64,000 bases of DNA from an uncultured Methanoregula sp. (GCF_963667735.1 NZ_OY763919.1:1303539-1367538), one strand, 5' to 3'; positions 17,704 to 26,997 are shown, numbered from the stretch's first letter. Translations and numbers: made by a program. Notes: a model not told the origin generated them from the sequence alone.

Positions 17704-18204
17704 TCAGGGTGTTTTTACCGGTTCGAGCCGGAGAAGTACCGCATCCCCGTCTTTCCGGGTGGAGACCAGTACCGGTATCTCTTCGACCTTTCCCTGTGTG
17801 AGCCGGCTGATCACGGCCGGCGTACCGGTGATTGGAGTTCCTGTGGTGTAGGTCGTGATCACGGAATTCCGGATGGTGCAATCCGGACAGGCCTCGGTCT
17901 TCCCGCATCCCGGGGGCAGGGATGCATTGACACATTCCAGCACGGTTCCGCACAGGCGGTTTTTGAGCTGTGAAGCCGGGATCTTTCCGAGTGCACGGGC
18001 AAGGGTGTTTGCGGCAAGGACATTGGCATTGTCATCCACAAGAAAGACCGGGGCATCGAACATGTCCAGGTACTTCCGGGCATTGAACCGGTGCCGGGCC
18101 AGAATCTGTTCATAGCAGGAGCTGCAGACCCCGTGGCTGACCGGATCATCGGGAGATGTCCCGGGACGGATGACCGCATTACAGAACGAACAGACGGTTT
18201 TCAT
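17704..18204 (-). CDS. Small cysteine-rich PAS sensor protein
   Basis: The likely start is the ATG at 18204-18202, giving 166 residues; the open frame continues upstream without similarity to anything. The N-terminus MKTVCSFCNAVI and VCSSCYEQI form a CxxC...CxxC pair that could bind zinc or a cluster. A PAS domain follows (about residues 45-160), starting YLDMFDAPVFLVDDNANVL. Inside it CGTVLECVNA, GCGKTEACPDC and TIRNSV contain five more cysteines, a pattern seen in a PAS subgroup of anaerobes. A redox- or ligand-sensing role is inferred. There is no output domain, so it would need a partner protein. Confidence 0.72.
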   Translation of the reverse strand: MKTVCSFCNAVIRPGTSPDDPVSHGVCSSCYEQILARHRFNARKYLDMFDAPVFLVDDNANVLAANTLARALGKIPASQLKNRLCGTVLECVNASLPPGCGKTEACPDCTIRNSVITTYTTGTPITGTPAVISRLTQGKVEEIPVLVSTRKDGDAVLLRLEPVKTP

Positions 18205-18370
18205 AGCAATCAGAGGCGTAATTATTGGGGTTGTTGCCTCATAAATGGGATCCTCTTTTTTACCAGGATGCGGGACACGGGCATATGCTATACTACCTGT
18301 TACCCGCGATCCGGGTATCCCTGGGAAGTCATTAAAAAAGGAGTTCTTTTTGGGTCGTCTCTTCCCGGCA

Positions 18371-19078
18371 TTATCCGCCCGACTGGACATCCCCCATGAG
18401 GCCCTGGTAACTGCTCACCTGGTTCTGGGTTGCCTGCAGGAGCCGCGCCGAGACAACAACGGAGAGCTTGGGATCTATCTCCATTGCCTTCTGGTAACTC
18501 TCCACGGCTTTCTTGTAGGAATCCATGGACTGGAGCGATTCGGCCGAGACCGGCTGGTATCCCGGGGAGCCGGGCTGCTTGGAGAAGCCTTGTGCAATGC
18601 TCTTCAGTTTCTGTTGATCCTGCGCTGTCATTGCCATGAGCGTATCCCCCTTCCGGAGCAATGTCACGGCATCGTTCGGCTTGACCGCGAGAGCTGCATC
18701 GTAATAGGAGAGTGCACCCGTGAGATCCCCCTGCCGGCAGAGCGTGTCCCCCATCCGGACCATTGCGGTTGTGTCGCGGGCATCCTGGGTGAGCACCTGC
18801 CGGTACACTTTCTCGGCATCCTGAACCCGCCCGCATTTGGTCAGGGCTTCGCCTTTCTTCTTCAGAAGAACGGAATCGCTCGCATTCTCGGCAAGCGCAT
18901 TATCGTACACCGTGACGGCCAGCTCCGACTGGTTCATCAGCACAAGCGCATCTCCCGCCGCCGTTTTGCCATCCCGCATCACGCTCTTTACGGTAACCGT
19001 TGGCGCAAATGTCGGAAGGATGACGAATACGACTAATAGCGCTGCTATAACCAGAAATGCAATCCATTTTAATCTCAT
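18371..19078 (-). CDS. Membrane-anchored TPR protein
   Basis: One N-terminal hydrophobic helix (about residues 4-28) is followed by tetratricopeptide repeats, for example AEKVYRQVLTQDARDTTA and GALSYYDAALAVKPNDA, to about residue 215. The last 60 residues (SYKKAVESYQKAMEIDPKLS through YQGLMGD) resemble the C-terminus of the RDD-TPR protein at 51689-53002. TPR proteins are protein-interaction scaffolds; the partner is unknown. A TATA-like TTTATAG near 19140-19150 on the minus strand would give a short leader. Confidence 0.8.
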   Translation of the reverse strand: MRLKWIAFLVIAALLVVFVILPTFAPTVTVKSVMRDGKTAAGDALVLMNQSELAVTVYDNALAENASDSVLLKKKGEALTKCGRVQDAEKVYRQVLTQDARDTTAMVRMGDTLCRQGDLTGALSYYDAALAVKPNDAVTLLRKGDTLMAMTAQDQQKLKSIAQGFSKQPGSPGYQPVSAESLQSMDSYKKAVESYQKAMEIDPKLSVVVSARLLQATQNQVSSYQGLMGDVQSGG

Positions 19079-19373
19079 CCGGGGATCACTCTCTCAATTT
19101 GTCTCCAGGGACACTGATACTGAGATCTTCTGATCCTGGATTCTATAAATACGCCGGTTTTGTTGCAAGGGGATCCAGCGGGAATCTCTCCCTTATTCAT
19201 GAGCTTAACCGCCCGGGTCCGCTCCCGGTCCGGATTGCCAGATCCATGGACCCTGTTGGAGCACGGCTGAACAAAGCCGGTCTCTGCGGGGCGGAGATCC
19301 CACAGAGGATGTCCCTGCCGGCAGAGCGGCAGAGATCGTCCGGCAGAGGCGGTTGTGATGTACAACGTCCCTT

Positions 19374-21044
19374 TCAGAAATACATCGGCGTGCTCTGCAC
19401 GGTCAGGCTTGCAACCGGCTTTACGGGGGTCATGCCGGCAATCGTGCCGGTCCGTGTGTCGAGCAGGATGTCGAGCGAGCCCCCCGGGGTGCTGACGTTC
19501 CGCGTATAGATCATGTTTGCATTGTTGTACACTTCGATGGTGAGGGGTCTTCCGGAATTATCCCGTTTCTGGATGGATGCCTGGACGATCCCGTTGTATT
19601 CCTGGACGGGGTAGAAGATATCGCCGGTTCCGGTCACGGGTTTCATCTGGGCCGGGTTGCCGATATTCCCGGCAAAATCCCCGTCATAGGTCACCCGGAA
19701 CCCCGCACCTATCGCCGGTATTGTAAGCACTGCGGGAGTCGCCACAGGCTTTTGTGTTACGGCCGGAATTGCTACGGAACCCTGATCGGCCCCGGGATTT
19801 CCGGAATAGCTGAGGACAATGATACCTATCCCGGCCAGCACCAGCACGGCTATGAGGATGAGCAGGACCGTGACAACTCTGGGACTGCCTGCCCCGGTTC
19901 TCTTGGGGGAACCCGGCTCCTTCCTTCCGGCTTTCTGCTCTCCTGCCGGTGGCACCGGAGAACTCGCCGTTTCCGTGGTGCCGCTGCCTGTGGGGAGTCC
20001 CCTCTCCCTGCTCATCGTTTCACCGGGATCTTCGCAGGCAGCTTCTTCTTCAGCCTGGCTGGTGGCGGGAACTGCGTCTGCAGGAGTACCGGTCTCTTTC
20101 CCGGATGGGGAATCCCTGCCTGCCTGCCCGTCTGCTCCATAATCCTCGTCAATCCCGTCTCCTGCCGGCTCTTTCCGGTCAAAGGATCTGGCTCCCGCAA
20201 GAATGAGATCTTCCGATACCTGTTCAGGCTCTTCTTTTTGAGTCTTCCCGCCCGGCGGGATGCTGGTCTCCGGCTTCTCCAGGGATGCAAAGGGAATGAC
20301 GATTGTCTGGAACTTCTGCAGGGGATCCGGATCCTCAGTGGGAGCCGGCGTGAACGCAGCTTCGCCCACCTCTTCAGTTATCCCGTAATCATACTCCGGC
20401 GCAGACCGGGAAGTTCCGGTCCCTTCGGGAGTTGCAGGCTCGGGATCTTCCTCCGGCCCGGTGCTGTCCTGCGGATCCGGAAGTTCCCGGTGCGGGGCCG
20501 CGGCAGGGGTTTGCAGGGTTTTTCCCTCCAGCAGATCTCCCTCCTCATCAGGAATGATGGTGAATTCCGGCTGTTCGGGTTCCTGTACGGCAAAGGGAGT
20601 GTGGAGGGTGATCCCCTCCGGGGCAACCCAGCGCCGGATGGAAGCTTTCATGGGGCCGGGTTCGGAAGCGGTTCCTGCATCCGCCTCGGCAGTCCTTTCG
20701 CGCCCGGCAATGATCGATTCCATGAGTTTCTTGACCCAGATATCCCGCTCGTCTTTCCGGTGCTCTCCTGCCTGTTGCAGGAAGACGAGGTTCATGACAT
20801 GAGCGCTCTCATCGGCGCCCGTGTAGGTGAGGATGATCACGGGCTCCCCGGTGGATGCCGTCCCGCTCTTTACCGTAAGGATGTCCTCGAACGCGATCAT
20901 CAGGGGTTCGAACCGGGCATACCTGCTGTCGATGAGGGTGAGGCGGTGCGTTGTGAGCATCACGTCGTAGGGAACCGACTCGACCTCAACCCGGTGGGTT
21001 GTCAGCGTGATGGATTCACCTTTGCTCAGATAAGGACTGCCCAT
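19374..21044 (-). CDS. Uncharacterised membrane protein with N-terminal PH-like domain
   Basis: The 556-residue protein begins MGSPYLSKGESI. Residues 1 to about 115 look like a PH/GRAM-type beta domain (TTHRLTLIDSR, then DILTVKSGTA). A long acidic, Pro/Glu/Thr-rich low-complexity stretch follows to about residue 385, then one membrane helix (VVTVLLILIAVLVLAGIGII). The C-terminal domain of about 110 residues (FRVTYDGDFAGNIGN to the end) should lie outside the cell. The gene at 30391-31473 has the same plan with a shorter linker. No function is known to me; the plan suggests coupling of a cytoplasmic lipid- or protein-binding domain to an outer domain. Confidence 0.75.
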   Translation of the reverse strand: MGSPYLSKGESITLTTHRVEVESVPYDVMLTTHRLTLIDSRYARFEPLMIAFEDILTVKSGTASTGEPVIILTYTGADESAHVMNLVFLQQAGEHRKDERDIWVKKLMESIIAGRERTAEADAGTASEPGPMKASIRRWVAPEGITLHTPFAVQEPEQPEFTIIPDEEGDLLEGKTLQTPAAAPHRELPDPQDSTGPEEDPEPATPEGTGTSRSAPEYDYGITEEVGEAAFTPAPTEDPDPLQKFQTIVIPFASLEKPETSIPPGGKTQKEEPEQVSEDLILAGARSFDRKEPAGDGIDEDYGADGQAGRDSPSGKETGTPADAVPATSQAEEEAACEDPGETMSRERGLPTGSGTTETASSPVPPAGEQKAGRKEPGSPKRTGAGSPRVVTVLLILIAVLVLAGIGIIVLSYSGNPGADQGSVAIPAVTQKPVATPAVLTIPAIGAGFRVTYDGDFAGNIGNPAQMKPVTGTGDIFYPVQEYNGIVQASIQKRDNSGRPLTIEVYNNANMIYTRNVSTPGGSLDILLDTRTGTIAGMTPVKPVASLTVQSTPMYF

Positions 21045-21400
21045 GGAACTCGTCTCTTCTTATAGGTTTGATCTTGGATGAGATATGCTTTTTAGATAGA
21101 TCCGGTTTTGTGCGGGGGTATATGTTTTCATTGGATCCTTTCGGTTAGCTCAATTGTACCTGAGGGGGTGAATGGGATGCCGGAGCCTTTGTTTGTTATC
21201 CCGATGTGGAATCAGCATGAACGGATTGTTAAAACCGGTAAGGGCCGAGTGATTCTTTTTATGAAAATTTCGCGCCCGGAATTGTTACAAATGAATGTAA
21301 CCCTCTTCTGTTTTCAACAAAGGGGAATGGGGGGAAATCTCCCGGGCTACCTGAAGACCGGGAGATCCTGCATGCAAATAAAAGAGAAGAAGGGAACCGC
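21045..21400. other. Gene-free stretch of 356 bases
   Basis: It separates two minus-strand genes. I see TATA-like stretches near 21070-21105 that may serve the upstream minus-strand gene, and a plus-strand ATG with a GGGGGTGA ribosome-like site near 21163-21178 whose frame soon runs antisense into the AbrB-PhoU gene. I do not accept a gene here. Confidence 0.4.
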
Positions 21401-22432
21401 CTATTTCTTTGCCTTCTTTGGCAGGGTATCCTGCTCATCCACGAGCAGGTTGATGACGGTCTCGGAGATGTCGCCGGCATATTCCCCGCACCGTCGGATA
21501 CTCTCTGCAACATAGCCGACATGGATGGCGACGAGCGTGTCCTGCTTCAAGACCATGTTGTTGATGTCACCGCAGATATTCTCAAGAGCGGCAATCGATT
21601 CGATGTTCCGGTGGGCTTCTTTCATATCGGTGTTGAAGAACGAGACAATACTCCGGTCGAAGATCTCAAGGGACATGGCGCTAGCCTTTTTGAGTGCATC
21701 AGCGATCTTTTTGTCAAGGCCGGCATCGATGATCGGCTGGGTGTTTTCTGCAATCCGGACCGCATGGTCGCCCACCCGCTCGATGATCCGGCTGAGTATG
21801 TAATAATGCATGGCCATGCCGGGCGAGATGCCCATCTTCCGGGAGAGGGCATTGTTCTGCATGATCATGTTGGTCTGGCGTGCGATGAGCCAGTTGAGCC
21901 GGTCGGCATCCATGTCGCGGGCGATGACATCGTCTGCCAGGTCGTGGTTCTGCGTGGCAAGGGCGGTTATCGCATCCTCGTGCATGGTCTTGACGATCAC
22001 AAACATGCGCCGGATGGTATTGTCAAACGGCATCTCGGCAGGGTTGAGAAGATCCTTGATCGCAATAACATCCTCGGTCTCCTCGACCACTTCCTGGCCG
22101 ATGGTCATCTGGGTGAAATCCCGCACAACCGTCCGGACAAACGGCGGGAACCGCTGTTTCGAACTGAGCCGGATCATCGAAAACCCGGTGATGTACGTCC
22201 CGATGAGAAGCCGGAACAAAAAGGCCGGGTCCGAGACCGTACCGACATCGATCTCCTTTGTCCGCTGGACCGGCTCTTCGGTGATCTTCTTGGTCACGAC
22301 CAGCGTCCCGTCCGGCTGGACCATCAGTCCCACCGGATCGTTCTTCTTGATCTTCTGGCTCTCCGCCCAGTCTTTGGGAAGCGTCACCACAAACGATGAG
22401 CCCCCGGTCATCTGCACCCGCCGTATCTCCAT
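21401..22432 (-). CDS. Phosphate uptake regulator: AbrB DNA-binding domain fused to PhoU domains
   Basis: Residues 1-47 form an AbrB/SpoVT-type swapped-hairpin DNA-binding domain (IRRVQMTGGSSFVVTLPKDW). The rest, to residue 343, is helical PhoU-type sequence with repeated motifs such as ERVGDHAVRIAENTQ and a long stretch before it. Archaeal proteins of this form are annotated as PhoU-like phosphate regulators. It is transcribed divergently from pstS with a 131-base shared promoter region and has a ribosome site GGAGGAA just before its ATG. It is the likely transcriptional regulator of the pst operon. The separate PhoU at the end of that operon lacks a DNA-binding domain. Confidence 0.88.
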   Translation of the reverse strand: MEIRRVQMTGGSSFVVTLPKDWAESQKIKKNDPVGLMVQPDGTLVVTKKITEEPVQRTKEIDVGTVSDPAFLFRLLIGTYITGFSMIRLSSKQRFPPFVRTVVRDFTQMTIGQEVVEETEDVIAIKDLLNPAEMPFDNTIRRMFVIVKTMHEDAITALATQNHDLADDVIARDMDADRLNWLIARQTNMIMQNNALSRKMGISPGMAMHYYILSRIIERVGDHAVRIAENTQPIIDAGLDKKIADALKKASAMSLEIFDRSIVSFFNTDMKEAHRNIESIAALENICGDINNMVLKQDTLVAIHVGYVAESIRRCGEYAGDISETVINLLVDEQDTLPKKAKK

Positions 22433-22469
22433 TGTTCCTCCGCATCGTTCCAGGAATCAGATATGTCTG

Positions 22470-22515
22470 TATTCCTCTATTTGCCTCTATTGCTTATATA
22501 TATTCATATATTCTA
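22470..22515. promoter_or_regulatory. Divergent promoter region of the pst operon with tandem octamers
   Basis: CCTCTATT occurs at 22474-22481 and again at 22484-22491, exactly ten bases apart, so both face the same side of the helix. TATA-like runs (22494-22515) follow immediately and lie 50-70 bases before the pstS ATG. A protein bound at the octamers could control transcription in both directions. The AbrB-PhoU protein encoded next to it is the natural candidate, by inference. Confidence 0.45.
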
Positions 22516-22563
22516 TGTCGAAAAACTGTATATCTGCTCCTGAACCATGAGAGATGGAACACC

Positions 22564-23568
22564 ATGAAAGCAAACCGGAGTTCGTATCTCTTCGTAACCT
22601 TAAGCCTGGTCATCCTGCTCATCGCGTCGATGGCAATAGCCGGCTGTACCGACAATGGAACAAAAACCACGTCTGCCACTCCCGCGGCAACCCCTGCAGC
22701 AACCGCAGCAGCAGTTGCCCCGGCAGCCACCCCGGCAGCTGTGTCGGCCCCGGTAGTTGCGGCAACCACCGCTGCGGCGGCCCCGACAGCCTCCGGCCAG
22801 AAGCAGACCATCACGATCAGCGGCTCGACAACGGTCCTCCCGATCGTCCAGAAAGCCGCCGACCAGTATATGGCAGCCCACCCGAACGCTGACATCCAGG
22901 TATCCGGCGGCGGCAGCGGTGTCGGTATCCAGGCAATCGGCGCAAAGACCGTTGATATCGGCATGACCTCCCGCGAAGTGACCAAGGACGAGCTGAAAAA
23001 GTATCCCGACTTTGTCGTCACCACGGTTGCAAAGGACGGCATCGCGGTGATTGTCAACCCGGCCAACACCATCCCGTACATCACCCTCGACCAGATCAAG
23101 AACATCTACCTTGGCAAGATCACCAAGTGGACCGAGATCTCCGGTGCCGGCGTACCCGGCACGAACAACCAGATCGTTGTCATCGGCCGAGACAGCGCGT
23201 CCGGGACCAGGACCTACTTCGACGAGACCGTGCTCCTGAAAGCAACCCCAACCAGCAAGATGCTTGAGAAGAACTCCAATGGCGCAGTCACCCAGACCGT
23301 TGCCCAGACCCCCGGTGCAATCGGCTATGTCTCGATCGGCTTTGTCTCAAACGATGTCAAGGCAGTCCCCGTCTGGTACAATGCCCAGAAGATCGTTGCA
23401 CCCACTCTTGACAATGTCAAGTCCAAGACCTACCCGGTCTCCCGTGACCTCTACGTGATCACCAACGGCCAGCCCTCGGGCCTTGCCGGCGACTTCATCA
23501 AGTACATCCTCAGCCCAGAAGGCCAGAAGATTGTCGCCGATGAAGGCTACGTCACTCTCACCAGCTGA
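22564..23568 (+). CDS. pstS: Phosphate ABC transporter, phosphate-binding lipoprotein
   Basis: The frame is open from 22396, but ATG 22564 starts an ideal lipoprotein signal (MKANRSSYLFV, lipobox IAGC) and lies after the promoter. An Ala/Thr/Pro tether follows to about residue 80. The PstS fold carries TITISGSTTVLPIVQKAADQ, the phosphate-binding SGGGSGVGIQ and the RDSASGTRTYFDE loop, all family signatures. It captures phosphate outside the membrane for the downstream fused permease. Total length is 334 residues. Confidence 0.93.
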   Translation: MKANRSSYLFVTLSLVILLIASMAIAGCTDNGTKTTSATPAATPAATAAAVAPAATPAAVSAPVVAATTAAAAPTASGQKQTITISGSTTVLPIVQKAADQYMAAHPNADIQVSGGGSGVGIQAIGAKTVDIGMTSREVTKDELKKYPDFVVTTVAKDGIAVIVNPANTIPYITLDQIKNIYLGKITKWTEISGAGVPGTNNQIVVIGRDSASGTRTYFDETVLLKATPTSKMLEKNSNGAVTQTVAQTPGAIGYVSIGFVSNDVKAVPVWYNAQKIVAPTLDNVKSKTYPVSRDLYVITNGQPSGLAGDFIKYILSPEGQKIVADEGYVTLTS

Positions 23569-23621
23569 ACCGGATACTGATCACCAACCCATTTTTGTGC
23601 ATGAAAAGGAGGCGGATCATC

Positions 23622-25571
23622 ATGGATTCCAGCAAAAATACCGGGACGGGCAGGTTCGCCTCCCCCGGCACGGCCCAGTTCTCCTTACTTAAGGAACAGG
23701 CGATAAAAACCGTATTCTTCTGCACAGCGTTCTTAGCCGTTGTAGTTGTAGCCTTCATTCTTCTCTTCTTGTTACGGGACGGGTATCCGATCTTCGGGGA
23801 GGTCGGGATCATCCCGTTCCTCTTCGGGATGACGTGGGCCCCGACCGCGATGGACCCGCTCTACGGGATCTTCCCGCTCATTGTCGGGACCCTGCTCGTC
23901 ACCATCGGGGCAATGGTCTTTGCCGTCCCGCTTTCCATCGGCTGTGCAATCTATATCTCGGAACTCGCGTCGCCAAGGGTAAAAAATGCGCTCAAGCCCG
24001 CCATCGAACTGCTGGCCGGCATTCCCTCGGTAGTGTACGGGTTCTTCGGGCTTATTGTGCTCACGAACTTTATCCGGATCTCGTTCGATATCCCAACGGG
24101 CGAGACCTGGCTTGCGGCCTCAGTGCTGCTCGGGGTCATGGCGCTTCCCACGATCATCAGCGTATCCGAGGATGCCATCAGTTCGGTTCCCCGCGAATAC
24201 AAGGAAGGGTCGCTTGCCATCGGGGCAACCCGGTGGCAGACGATCAGCCGGGTCCTGGTGCCGGCAGCCCTCTCGGGCATTGCCGCGGCAGTCATTCTCG
24301 GTATCGGCCGGGTGGTCGGCGAGACCATGGCAGTCCTGATGGTGGCCGGCAACGCCGCCATCATCCCGGATCCGATCTGGAACATCCTCTCGCCGCTCCG
24401 GACCCTGACCGCAACGCTCGGGATCGAGATGGGTGAGGTCTCGATCGGCAGCGAACATTACAGCGCCCTGTTCGGGATAGCGGTTGTGCTGCTCGTCATC
24501 ACGCTCATCATCAATCTCTCGGCAGTCGCCATCCTCCGCCACATCAAGGGAGGCAGGACTTCATCGAAGAAACCCCTTCTTTCAACCCGGACAAAGGAAT
24601 CGTTCCTGCAGTACGGCAAGGTTGCCGGTCTCGTGCTCGTGCTTCTCTTCCTGCTCATTGCAGCGCCCTGGTGGCTTGCAGCCCTGGCGCTGCTTGCCTG
24701 GGGCATCTGGTATTATGCGAAAGACCGGATCTCCGAGAAGCATATCCAGACCATCGCATTCTGCCTGGTGGGCCTTGCCGCGGTCATCGTCCTTGCCATC
24801 CTGGTCATCATCCTCCAGGATATCGTCATCAACGGCATTCCTGCAATCTCGTGGGACTTTTTGACCCAGCCGCCAAAAGATCTCGGCCGGGCCGGCGGGA
24901 TCTTCCCGGCCATCGTCGGCACGCTCTACCTTGTCCTTGGTGCGATCGCCATCGCCCTGCCCCTTGGTGTGGGAGCCGCCATCTATCTCGTTGAATACAC
25001 CCGCGAAGGAACGATCACCCGCATCATCCGGACCGGTGTCGATCTCCTGAACGGCACGCCGTCCATCGTCTTTGGCCTCTTCGGCTTCGCCTTCATCGTC
25101 CTCTACCTCAATGTCGGCGTCTCGCTCATCGCCGGGCAGGTCACGCTCGCCCTGATGGTGCTGCCGACCGTCATCCGCACTACTGAGGAATCGTTGAAGA
25201 ACGTCCCGCAGTCCCTGCGGGAAGGCAGCCTGGCACTCGGAGCAACCCGGTGGCAGACGATCAGCAGGGTCGTCATCCCCCCGGCCGTGCCCGGGATCGT
25301 GACCGGTGCCATCCTGTCCATTGGCCGGGCTGCCGGGGAGACTGCGCCCATCATGTTCACGGCAGTCGTCTTCTCGTCCCGGTTCCTGCCCTCGTCGCTG
25401 ACCGAACCGGTCATGGCGCTGCCCTACCATCTCTTCATCCTGGCAACCAATGTGCCCGGCTCTTCCACCAACAAATACGGGACCGCGCTCGTCCTGCTCC
25501 TGCTCGTCATCGGGTTCTACGCGGTCGCGATTGTCATACGAACACATTTCCAGAAAAAGACACGGGGATAA
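23622..25571 (+). CDS. pstCA: Phosphate ABC transporter permease, PstC and PstA fused in one chain
   Basis: ATG 23622 follows AAGGAGG (23606-23612); an upstream in-frame ATG at 23601 contains that site. The 649-residue protein carries two complete permease halves. The first holds EGSLAIGATRWQTISRV and the second EGSLALGATRWQTISRV, each an EAA loop for contact with PstB. Both halves also carry GETMAVLMV or GETAPIMF after the loop. Between them (about residues 310-405) lie a charged linker and extra helices. PstC and PstA are normally separate proteins of about 300 residues, so this is a fusion with no stop between the halves. It lies 53 bases after pstS. Confidence 0.92.
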   Translation: MDSSKNTGTGRFASPGTAQFSLLKEQAIKTVFFCTAFLAVVVVAFILLFLLRDGYPIFGEVGIIPFLFGMTWAPTAMDPLYGIFPLIVGTLLVTIGAMVFAVPLSIGCAIYISELASPRVKNALKPAIELLAGIPSVVYGFFGLIVLTNFIRISFDIPTGETWLAASVLLGVMALPTIISVSEDAISSVPREYKEGSLAIGATRWQTISRVLVPAALSGIAAAVILGIGRVVGETMAVLMVAGNAAIIPDPIWNILSPLRTLTATLGIEMGEVSIGSEHYSALFGIAVVLLVITLIINLSAVAILRHIKGGRTSSKKPLLSTRTKESFLQYGKVAGLVLVLLFLLIAAPWWLAALALLAWGIWYYAKDRISEKHIQTIAFCLVGLAAVIVLAILVIILQDIVINGIPAISWDFLTQPPKDLGRAGGIFPAIVGTLYLVLGAIAIALPLGVGAAIYLVEYTREGTITRIIRTGVDLLNGTPSIVFGLFGFAFIVLYLNVGVSLIAGQVTLALMVLPTVIRTTEESLKNVPQSLREGSLALGATRWQTISRVVIPPAVPGIVTGAILSIGRAAGETAPIMFTAVVFSSRFLPSSLTEPVMALPYHLFILATNVPGSSTNKYGTALVLLLLVIGFYAVAIVIRTHFQKKTRG

Positions 25572-25574
25572 ATT

Positions 25575-26336
25575 ATGTCCGAATCTGCAATTATCGCAAC
25601 AAACAACCTCAACCTCTGGTATCATGAGAAGCATGCGCTCCAGTCGGTCTCGATCAAGGTCCCGAAGAACAAAGTAACGGCCCTGATCGGTCCCTCGGGC
25701 TGCGGGAAATCCACCCTCCTGCGCTGTTTCAACCGGCTCAACGATCTCATCGACCACGTGAAGATCACCGGCGAGATCACGCTCGATGACGAGAATATCC
25801 ACTCACCCTCAACCGATGTAGTGACCCTCCGGAAAAAAGTCGGCATGGTCTTCCAGAAACCCAACCCGTTCCCCAAATCCATCTGGGAGAACGTTGCCTA
25901 CGGCCCGCAGGTCCACGGCATCCGGGACAAAACCGAACTGGATAAGATCGTTGAACAGAGCCTCCGGCACGCGGCCCTCTGGGACGAAGTGAAGGACCGG
26001 CTGAACGATTCGGCGCTCGGGCTCTCGGGCGGCCAGCAGCAGCGGCTCTGCATTGCCCGCACGCTTGCCGTCAACCCGGAAGTTATCCTCATGGACGAGC
26101 CCTGCTCCGCCCTCGACCCCATCGCCACTGCCAAGATCGAGAACTTGATCGAGCTCCTCAAAAAGGAGTACACCGTCATCATCGTCACCCACAGCATGCA
26201 GCAGGCGGCCCGGGTCAGCGACTATACCGGGTTCATGTACCTGGGCAAACTCATCGAGTGCGGCAGAACCGTCCAGATCTTCGAACACCCGAACGAAGAA
26301 CTCACCGAGAATTACATCACCGGGCGGTTCGGTTAG
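25575..26336 (+). CDS. pstB: Phosphate ABC transporter ATP-binding protein
   Basis: A 253-residue ATPase starting three bases after the permease stop. It shows Walker [10 protein letters not shown] (39-47), the PstB-specific [10 protein letters not shown] after it, Q-loop [13 protein letters not shown], signature [16 protein letters not shown] and Walker [15 protein letters not shown], then the switch His in [14 protein letters not shown]. The [10 protein letters not shown] segment is diagnostic of PstB. It powers the fused permease upstream. Confidence 0.95.
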   Translation: MSESAIIATNNLNLWYHEKHALQSVSIKVPKNKVTALIGPSGCGKSTLLRCFNRLNDLIDHVKITGEITLDDENIHSPSTDVVTLRKKVGMVFQKPNPFPKSIWENVAYGPQVHGIRDKTELDKIVEQSLRHAALWDEVKDRLNDSALGLSGGQQQRLCIARTLAVNPEVILMDEPCSALDPIATAKIENLIELLKKEYTVIIVTHSMQQAARVSDYTGFMYLGKLIECGRTVQIFEHPNEELTENYITGRFG

Positions 26337-26346
26337 GAGCTTGGAT

Positions 26347-26997
26347 ATGGCTGAAAAATTTCACACGGAATTAAAACAACTCAAGAGTGAGACCGTCAAG
26401 ATGGCCCTCTTCGGGCACGATATGCTCAGGACAGCAGTCGATGCCCTGATCCGGCAGGACAAGGAACTTGCGGCATCGGTTGTGGACCGGAAAGAAGAAC
26501 TCCATGCCATGGAAGTGAGGCTGGAAGAGCACTGTTACCAGCTCATCGCCCTCAACCAGCCCATGGCAAAGGATATGCGGGTGATCGCCTGCACGCTCAA
26601 GGTGATCGCCGCCTCCATGCGGATTGGGCGGTACGGCAAAGTGATCGCAAATATCGTAAAAGAGATCTCCGACAAGCCCCATATCGCAAACCTGATGAGC
26701 ATCCCCCATATGGCCGATCTCGTCATCGACATGGTCGACGATGCGATCAAGGCCTATGAATCCGACAATCTCCGCTTCATTGTCGAATTCTCTGCCCGGG
26801 ACGATACCATCGATGCTCTCCGGCACTCCATATTCCGCGAAGGGATCACCTACATGATGGAGGATCCCAAGAACATCTCCCGCTGTACCCATTACATCAT
26901 GGTGGCCCGGTACCTGGAACGCTGTGCGGATCACTCCTGCAAGATCGCCGAGAACGTCCATTACATGCACACCGGGGAGAGAATCGAGATCCACTGA
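26347..26997 (+). CDS. phoU: PhoU family phosphate-signalling protein
   Basis: ATG 26347 is preferred over TTG 26341 because AGGAGC (26334-26339) is spaced for it. The protein has 216 residues in two three-helix PhoU repeats with metal-binding-type motifs such as GRYGKVIANIVKEI and YLERCADHSCKIAENV. PhoU proteins bind the transporter ATPase and restrain phosphate uptake or signalling. It ends the pst operon and lacks the AbrB domain of the regulator at 21401-22432, so the locus has two PhoU types with probably different outputs. Confidence 0.92.
   Translation: MAEKFHTELKQLKSETVKMALFGHDMLRTAVDALIRQDKELAASVVDRKEELHAMEVRLEEHCYQLIALNQPMAKDMRVIACTLKVIAASMRIGRYGKVIANIVKEISDKPHIANLMSIPHMADLVIDMVDDAIKAYESDNLRFIVEFSARDDTIDALRHSIFREGITYMMEDPKNISRCTHYIMVARYLERCADHSCKIAENVHYMHTGERIEIH

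Noticed and set aside
17569..17973. Plus-strand frame of 134 codons opposite the PAS gene
   Set aside because: The second half reads as an antisense shadow. The promoter-like signals before it are reported as a finding, but a protein is not supported.
19075..19365. Minus-strand frame of 96 codons before the TPR gene
   Set aside because: Arg/Cys/Pro-rich with no motif; a TATA-like box inside it suits the TPR gene instead.
20905..20920. GGTTCGAACC resembling a tRNA T-loop
   Set aside because: It lies within the PH-like protein gene and has no tRNA context.
21145..21180. GGTTAGCTCAATTG resembling a tRNA D-arm
   Set aside because: No acceptor stem, anticodon arm or T-loop consensus can be placed around it.
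21108..21515. Plus-strand frame of 135 codons with a ribosome-like site at about 21163
   Set aside because: The product has no domain and its last 115 bases lie antisense to the AbrB-PhoU gene.
24582..25802. 406-codon minus-strand frame
   Set aside because: It runs opposite the pst permease and pstB, is Asp/Arg/Gln-rich, and shows no motif.
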